A stretch of DNA of 64,000 bases from the NCBI RefSeq assembly GCF_004001065.1, contig NZ_BIML01000002.1, positions 62,001 to 126,000 of the forward strand. The letters run 5' to 3'. This document shows, in pieces, positions 61,059 to 64,000 of the stretch. The notes beneath the pieces are model-generated. The model searched no databases. It was not told where the DNA came from and saw only the letters and a list, made by a program, of their open reading frames with translations. Numbering within the stretch: the stretch's first letter is position 1; each line of letters opens with the position of its first letter. Made by a program: the position numbers and the translations under genes. The stretch is from Paenibacillus xylaniclasticus (lineage in GTDB: Bacteria; Bacillota; Bacilli; Paenibacillales; Paenibacillaceae).

Positions 61059-61730
61059 TTATAGCGGTCCCGAAATGCCTTGTTTACGAATCATGAAGAA
61101 GTGCGCTGCCATAAGGGCTAGCAATGCGCCTGGCAGGAAGAAGACGTGAATCGCGAAGAACCGGGTCAGCGTCTGCGCACCTACGATCGTACCGCCTTGC
61201 ATCAGTTCTTTCAAATAAACCCCGATGTAAGGAACGGATTCGGCGATTTGCATACCGACTTTCGTAGCGAAGTAAGCTTTGTTGTCCCAAGGCAGCAGAT
61301 ATCCTGTGAAACCAAGACCAAGCATTACAAAGAAGATAAGCATCCCGACGACCCAGTTCATCTCACGCGGCGCTTTGTATGAGCCGGTGAAGAACACCCG
61401 CAGGGTATGTAAGAACATCATTACGATTACGAGGCTAGCGCCCCAGTGGTGCATACCGCGGACGATACCGCCGAATGCAACCTTATGCTGCAAGTAATCG
61501 ACACTTGCATACGCATTATTAATGTCCGGAACGAAATACATCGTCAGGAACATACCGGACAAAATTTGGATAACGGTAATAAAAAACGTCAGGCCGCCGA
61601 AGCAGTACACAAATGCGGAGAAGTGGTGAGCAGGGTTAACGTGCTCTGGAACTTCGTGGTCCGCAACGTCCCTCCACAACGGCGCAACGTCCAGACGTTC
61701 ATCGATCCAGTTATATACAGCTTTAAACAT
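61059..61730 (-). CDS. qcrB: Menaquinol:cytochrome c reductase cytochrome b6 subunit
   Basis: QcrB is the cytochrome b6-like, four-helix subunit binding two b hemes. The 223-residue protein has the heme ligand histidines in GMHHWGASLVIVMMFLHTLR (near 92-110) and in FFAIHVFFLPGALLALMAAHF (split across helix 4, near 190-205). It also has the quinol-site segment GYLLPWDNKAYFATKVG. The cysteine in FVYCFGGLTF (near 43) matches the covalent heme attachment site of b6-type proteins. It is the middle gene of qcrABC. Confidence 0.95.
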   Translation of the reverse strand: MFKAVYNWIDERLDVAPLWRDVADHEVPEHVNPAHHFSAFVYCFGGLTFFITVIQILSGMFLTMYFVPDINNAYASVDYLQHKVAFGGIVRGMHHWGASLVIVMMFLHTLRVFFTGSYKAPREMNWVVGMLIFFVMLGLGFTGYLLPWDNKAYFATKVGMQIAESVPYIGVYLKELMQGGTIVGAQTLTRFFAIHVFFLPGALLALMAAHFFMIRKQGISGPL

Positions 61731-61747
61731 CTGACTTTACGCCCTCC

Positions 61748-62263
61748 TTATACACGTGTATTCGGCACAATTGGTCCGAGATATACGAAGCCGTCTTTCA
61801 GCTGTACTTCGTATTCATCTAGTGGACTAGGTGCAACGCTCAAGTTTTTACCATCTCTGGTGTAGTGTGCGCCGTGACATGGGCAAACGTATTGATCATT
61901 CTGTTCGTTGTTCCAGGTGATTGTGCAGCCCAAGTGCTTACACACAGGCGATAGTGCAAAAATTTTACCGTCGGGACCTCTCGAAACCCATGCGACAAGC
62001 TCCGCTTCGCTCTCGTACCAGCCGTCGACTTGATGGACTTTGAATTTGTATTCCACCGGATCATTCGTAATCGCCGATTCTTCTACGATTTTGACGAACG
62101 CGCTCTTCTCTTTCTTCTGTAAGAGCGGATCTACCGCAAACCGAACCATCGGAAGCACGACACCGCCAGCCATGAAAGCGGTCGTTCCGCCTAGCGTATA
62201 CGACAAAAATTGACGCCGGGACATCTCTTTACGCACCGGTTTCTGACCCTCGTGGTTGCTCAT
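61748..62263 (-). CDS. qcrA: Rieske iron-sulfur subunit of menaquinol:cytochrome c reductase
   Basis: QcrA is the 2Fe-2S Rieske protein of the bc complex. The 171-residue protein carries a Tat-type signal/anchor (MSRRQFLSYTLGGTTAFMAG, near 17-36). The cluster motifs are CKHLGC near 107 and CPCHGAHY near 125 (Cys and His ligands plus the disulfide cysteines). The ATG at 62263 has AAAGGGGG upstream; a TTG at 62287 lies before that site. It is first in qcrABC, behind a clear sigma-A promoter and a possible cre site. Confidence 0.95.
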   Translation of the reverse strand: MSNHEGQKPVRKEMSRRQFLSYTLGGTTAFMAGGVVLPMVRFAVDPLLQKKEKSAFVKIVEESAITNDPVEYKFKVHQVDGWYESEAELVAWVSRGPDGKIFALSPVCKHLGCTITWNNEQNDQYVCPCHGAHYTRDGKNLSVAPSPLDEYEVQLKDGFVYLGPIVPNTRV

Positions 62264-62344
62264 CTTCTGTTCTACCCCCTTTGTCAACCATATCTCCCGT
62301 CTTGTCCCATTGTGACAAATCCATGGACGAACTAAGACATTCCT

Positions 62345-62373
62345 ATAATATCCTAGCTGTATTAGAGCGTCAA
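62345..62373 (-). promoter_or_regulatory. Sigma-A promoter of qcrABC
   Basis: On the minus strand TTGACG (62373-62368) and TATTAT (62350-62345) are separated by 17 bp, about 80 bp upstream of qcrA. Confidence 0.85.
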
Positions 62374-62401
62374 GAATATGGAAGATCTAAATTGTACTAT
62401 G

Positions 62402-62415
62402 CAAAAAGCGTTTTA
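62402..62415 (-). promoter_or_regulatory. Candidate CcpA site (cre) upstream of the qcrABC promoter
   Basis: The minus-strand sequence TAAAACGCTTTTTG matches 11 of 14 positions of the cre consensus TGAAARCGYTTTCA, with the central CG and both A/T flanks intact. It lies 29 bp upstream of the -35 element. Catabolite control of qcrABC is known in B. subtilis, but this site is a sequence match only. Confidence 0.45.
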
Positions 62416-62521
62416 TTTTTTGTTACGAAATTGTCACATTTACCCTAAAACGGGAATGTTGTTTCATCGTATCGGCTTTGTTTTCCCCATAACAGGAATT
62501 TATTATGCATGATAGTACAGA

Positions 62522-62938
62522 TTAGGAAGCAAAATCCGCCGTCCACATGGCACGTACAGCTCGTCCGATCTCGTCACGATTCGCTATGCCGCCATCCGGG
62601 TCGGGAACGATAATCAGATCGGCAGAAGCAGGCTTAAGCCTTCCAAGCTTCGCACTGACGATAATAACGAAACGAAAGCCCGCCTGCTTTAGCGATTGAC
62701 ATACCGACTCGACTAGTTCATCACCGCTTTCCCCAATATAATGACATGCTGGATAAGTAACGACTCTTCCTTTGAACGGTATTTCTATGGCGTCCATAAC
62801 ATCACGCAGCTGCTCCAGCGCTTGGGTAGCCTCGTCAGGCTGCTCTAACCCGGTCAATCCGGTAACAGGCAGCAGGCAAGTGTCCAAGTAAGGCTTCAGC
62901 TCATCCCATTGGTTACTTTCAATTTCGCTAAATTTCAT
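62522..62938 (-). CDS. ypiF: YpiF-family protein (DUF2487)
   Basis: This 138-residue cytoplasmic protein has the DUF2487 pattern: MKFSEIESNQWDELKPYLDT at the start, a LLPVTG segment, VTYPACHYIG near 62, and ADLIIVPDPDG near 108. The function is unknown. In B. subtilis ypiF lies immediately before qcrA, as here. The 258-bp gap between the two holds the qcr promoter and cre candidate. It is probably cytosolic, with no membrane segment. Confidence 0.82.
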   Translation of the reverse strand: MKFSEIESNQWDELKPYLDTCLLPVTGLTGLEQPDEATQALEQLRDVMDAIEIPFKGRVVTYPACHYIGESGDELVESVCQSLKQAGFRFVIIVSAKLGRLKPASADLIIVPDPDGGIANRDEIGRAVRAMWTADFAS

Positions 62939-63011
62939 TCATCTTTCACTCCTCTGCGTCGTTCCCCTCATCTTATCGCGACCAGCCACCCTTTGCCAAG
63001 CTTACCCAGCA

Positions 63012-63053
63012 CAAAAATAGCCTGCCCCGACGTTCGCCGGCAGTCAGGCTATT
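63012..63053 (-). terminator. Intrinsic terminator after the IDEAL-domain gene
   Basis: On the minus strand AATAGCCTG pairs with CAGGCTATT, with an inner GCCGGCGAACGTCGGGG hairpin, and is followed by TTTTG. Confidence 0.85.
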
Positions 63054-63081
63054 AAATACACGCGTTACGATTCGCAGCTAG

Positions 63082-63270
63082 TTAATGAGAAGGACGGAGT
63101 GCGTTCAATTGTTCCGCCAACCGATGGAACGTATCCTCGTCACCGCTTGCAAGCGCAAGATCAATGTCCCGATAAATCCGTTCCGTACGAAACTTCAAGA
63201 CCGCATCGTCCAGCACCATCTCTGCTGCCAATCCTAGCATCGTCTCGTAAGTTGCTCTCATTTTGTCCAT
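63082..63270 (-). CDS. Stand-alone IDEAL-domain small protein
   Basis: This 62-residue protein is mostly an IDEAL domain (residues about 20-58: AEMVLDDAVLKFRTERIYRD, then DLALASGDEDTFHRLAEQL), named after the I/V-D-E-A-L-like core seen here as IDLAL. IDEAL domains occur at the C-terminus of YpiB in B. subtilis, in ComK, and alone, and probably mediate protein interaction. Here only the domain is present, in the genomic place of ypiB, without its N-terminal UPF0302 part. The ATG at 63270 has GGAGG 8 nt upstream. It is followed by a terminator and lies 21 bp after the gamma-carbonic-anhydrase gene. Confidence 0.8.
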   Translation of the reverse strand: MDKMRATYETMLGLAAEMVLDDAVLKFRTERIYRDIDLALASGDEDTFHRLAEQLNALRPSH

Positions 63271-63291
63271 AGGATACACCTCCAACCGGGG

Positions 63292-63798
63292 TTAAGAGAT
63301 CCTATATTCTTTTCCTTTCACCACGTAGCTTTCCATCGTCTTTCTCATACGCTGCAAATCGTCCTCCGTTAATTCTCTGACGACTTTGGCGGGTGATCCG
63401 AGAGAAAGAGTATAGGGTGGAATCTGTTTATTCTCGGTTACGATTGAACCGGCTCCTACTAAAGCATATTCACCGATATCGGCGCCGTTAAGTACGATGG
63501 CCCCCATTCCGATTAATGTACCTTTGCCTATCCGACAGCCATGTATAATGGCGCCGTGGCCGACTGATACTTCTTCTTCCAGAATGAGCGGCTGATTCGA
63601 ATTTACATGACCGATAACGCCATCTTGAATGTTCGTCCTTGCTCCAATCCGAATAGGAGCAAGATCTCCGCGCAATACGGCATTAAACCAGACGGTCGCT
63701 TCGTCTCCGAGCTTCACATCGCCAATAATTTTTGCGCCTTCCGCCACATACACGTCTTTGCCGAATATCGGCATGATCCCTTGATATGGAATCCACAT
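63292..63798 (-). CDS. Gamma-carbonic-anhydrase-like left-handed beta-helix protein
   Basis: This 168-residue hexapeptide-repeat protein (left-handed parallel beta helix) has coils such as AKIIGDVKLGDEATVWFNAV, TNIQDGVIGHVNSN and VSVGHGAIIHGCRIGKG. The zinc histidines of the gamma-class carbonic anhydrase/PaaY/YrdA family lie in GHVN, VGHG and IHGC. It ends with LGSPAKVVRELTEDD and a C-terminal helix. The true reaction of most members is unproven. It is probably transcribed with the IDEAL gene. Confidence 0.87.
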   Translation of the reverse strand: MWIPYQGIMPIFGKDVYVAEGAKIIGDVKLGDEATVWFNAVLRGDLAPIRIGARTNIQDGVIGHVNSNQPLILEEEVSVGHGAIIHGCRIGKGTLIGMGAIVLNGADIGEYALVGAGSIVTENKQIPPYTLSLGSPAKVVRELTEDDLQRMRKTMESYVVKGKEYRIS

Positions 63799-63858
63799 TG
63801 CTAGCAGCTCCTCTCGAACTGTAATGTGGTGCTAGTCTATCAAGAGGATTTGCGAGTG

Positions 63859-63999
63859 TCAACGAGGGTTACGCTCGCTGCTTTCTTTCATCGATTCTTC
63901 AATAACGGCGGTTCCCTGCTTCGTCATCCGGATTAAAGTACCATACTGTTCATGCTCGCCGACGCGCACGAAGCCAAGATGGAGCATCATCGCGATGAT
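63859..63999 (-). CDS. C-terminal fragment of an unidentified protein (cut by window edge)
   Basis: A minus-strand frame entering from the right edge encodes 46 residues (IIAMMLHLGFVRVGEHEQYG, then TLIRMTKQGTAVIEESMKES) and stops with TGA at 63859-63861, 60 bp before the carbonic-anhydrase-like gene. The segment, a hydrophobic helix, a beta-like hairpin and a charged helical tail, could be the end of a winged-helix domain. The family cannot be named from this part. Codon use looks coding, and no competing frame is longer. Confidence 0.55.
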   Translation of the reverse strand: MIAMMLHLGFVRVGEHEQYGTLIRMTKQGTAVIEESMKESSERNPR

Positions 64000-64000
64000 T

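Noticed and set aside
62430-62450. Rex-like site (TGTGAC...GTAACA) upstream of qcrABC
   Set aside because: The half-sites are not proper inverted repeats of TTGTGA/TCACAA, so the match is too weak to support.
1-64000. CRISPR arrays, tRNA or rRNA genes, insertion sequences, prophage genes, replication origin
   Set aside because: No regular short repeats with spacers, no cloverleaf-like or rRNA sequences, no transposase or integrase motifs, and no DnaA-box cluster were noticed on reading. A dedicated tRNA search was not possible.

Overview
The window is a stretch of chromosome from a spore-forming, low-to-mid GC Gram-positive bacterium of the Paenibacillaceae type (Paenibacillus, Cohnella or a relative). 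This rests on protein character and gene order. The order qcrA-qcrB-qcrC-ypjA-ypjB-ypjC-ypjD-dapB-mgsA-bshB1-bshA-cca-birA-panBCD-dinG-ypmB-asnS-dnaD matches the Bacillus subtilis chromosome with local replacements. Bacillithiol genes, sporulation genes (ypjB, GerMN lipoprotein), a fused cytochrome b/c subunit and T-box, PerR and MerR type control elements all fit. No rRNA, tRNA, insertion sequence, prophage or CRISPR array was seen.

Left part (1-13 kb): topoisomerase IV genes parE-parC (parC runs off the left edge) preceded by two copies of a 50-bp palindromic repeat; an ABC-2 exporter pair; an intergenic block of small hairpins; an SGNH hydrolase; purT with a strong leader hairpin; a tandem bacterial dynamin; and nth. 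Next (13-18 kb) is a probable three-gene cell-envelope operon (AMIN/amidase, GerMN lipoprotein, SLH protein) behind an ECF-sigma-like promoter.

Middle part (18-35 kb): leuCD with a divergent LysR gene and palindromic operator candidates; a nitrilase-family amidase; mtnE; then a T-box leader (probably tRNA-Pro) followed by an apparently single operon proB-proA-proC-mtnW-mtnX-mtnB, which places methionine-salvage genes behind a proline-responsive switch. A MerR-methyltransferase fusion with a textbook 19-bp-spacer promoter, a Nudix/GNAT pair, and fur with a perfect PerR box upstream follow.

Right part (35-64 kb): dnaD, asnS, an hbd-ackA pair, a short FtsH-like protease with a small membrane partner, then dinG-rex-mtaD-ypmB (helicase/nuclease, redox repressor, MTA/SAH deaminase), the pantothenate operon panBCD with a 49-codon orphan ORF having its own promoter and terminator just upstream, the birA-cca-bshA-bshB1-mgsA run, dapB, the ypj genes, and the menaquinol:cytochrome c reductase operon qcrABC with a strong sigma-A promoter and a probable CcpA site. 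The right edge holds ypiF, a stand-alone IDEAL-domain protein, a gamma-carbonic-anhydrase-like protein and a truncated gene.

Most of the window is ordinary core metabolism. The items most worth a second look are the pro/mtn T-box operon, the 49-codon ORF before panB, the parE repeats, the MerR-methyltransferase fusion and the PerR box before fur. No clearly new defence or mobile system was found.
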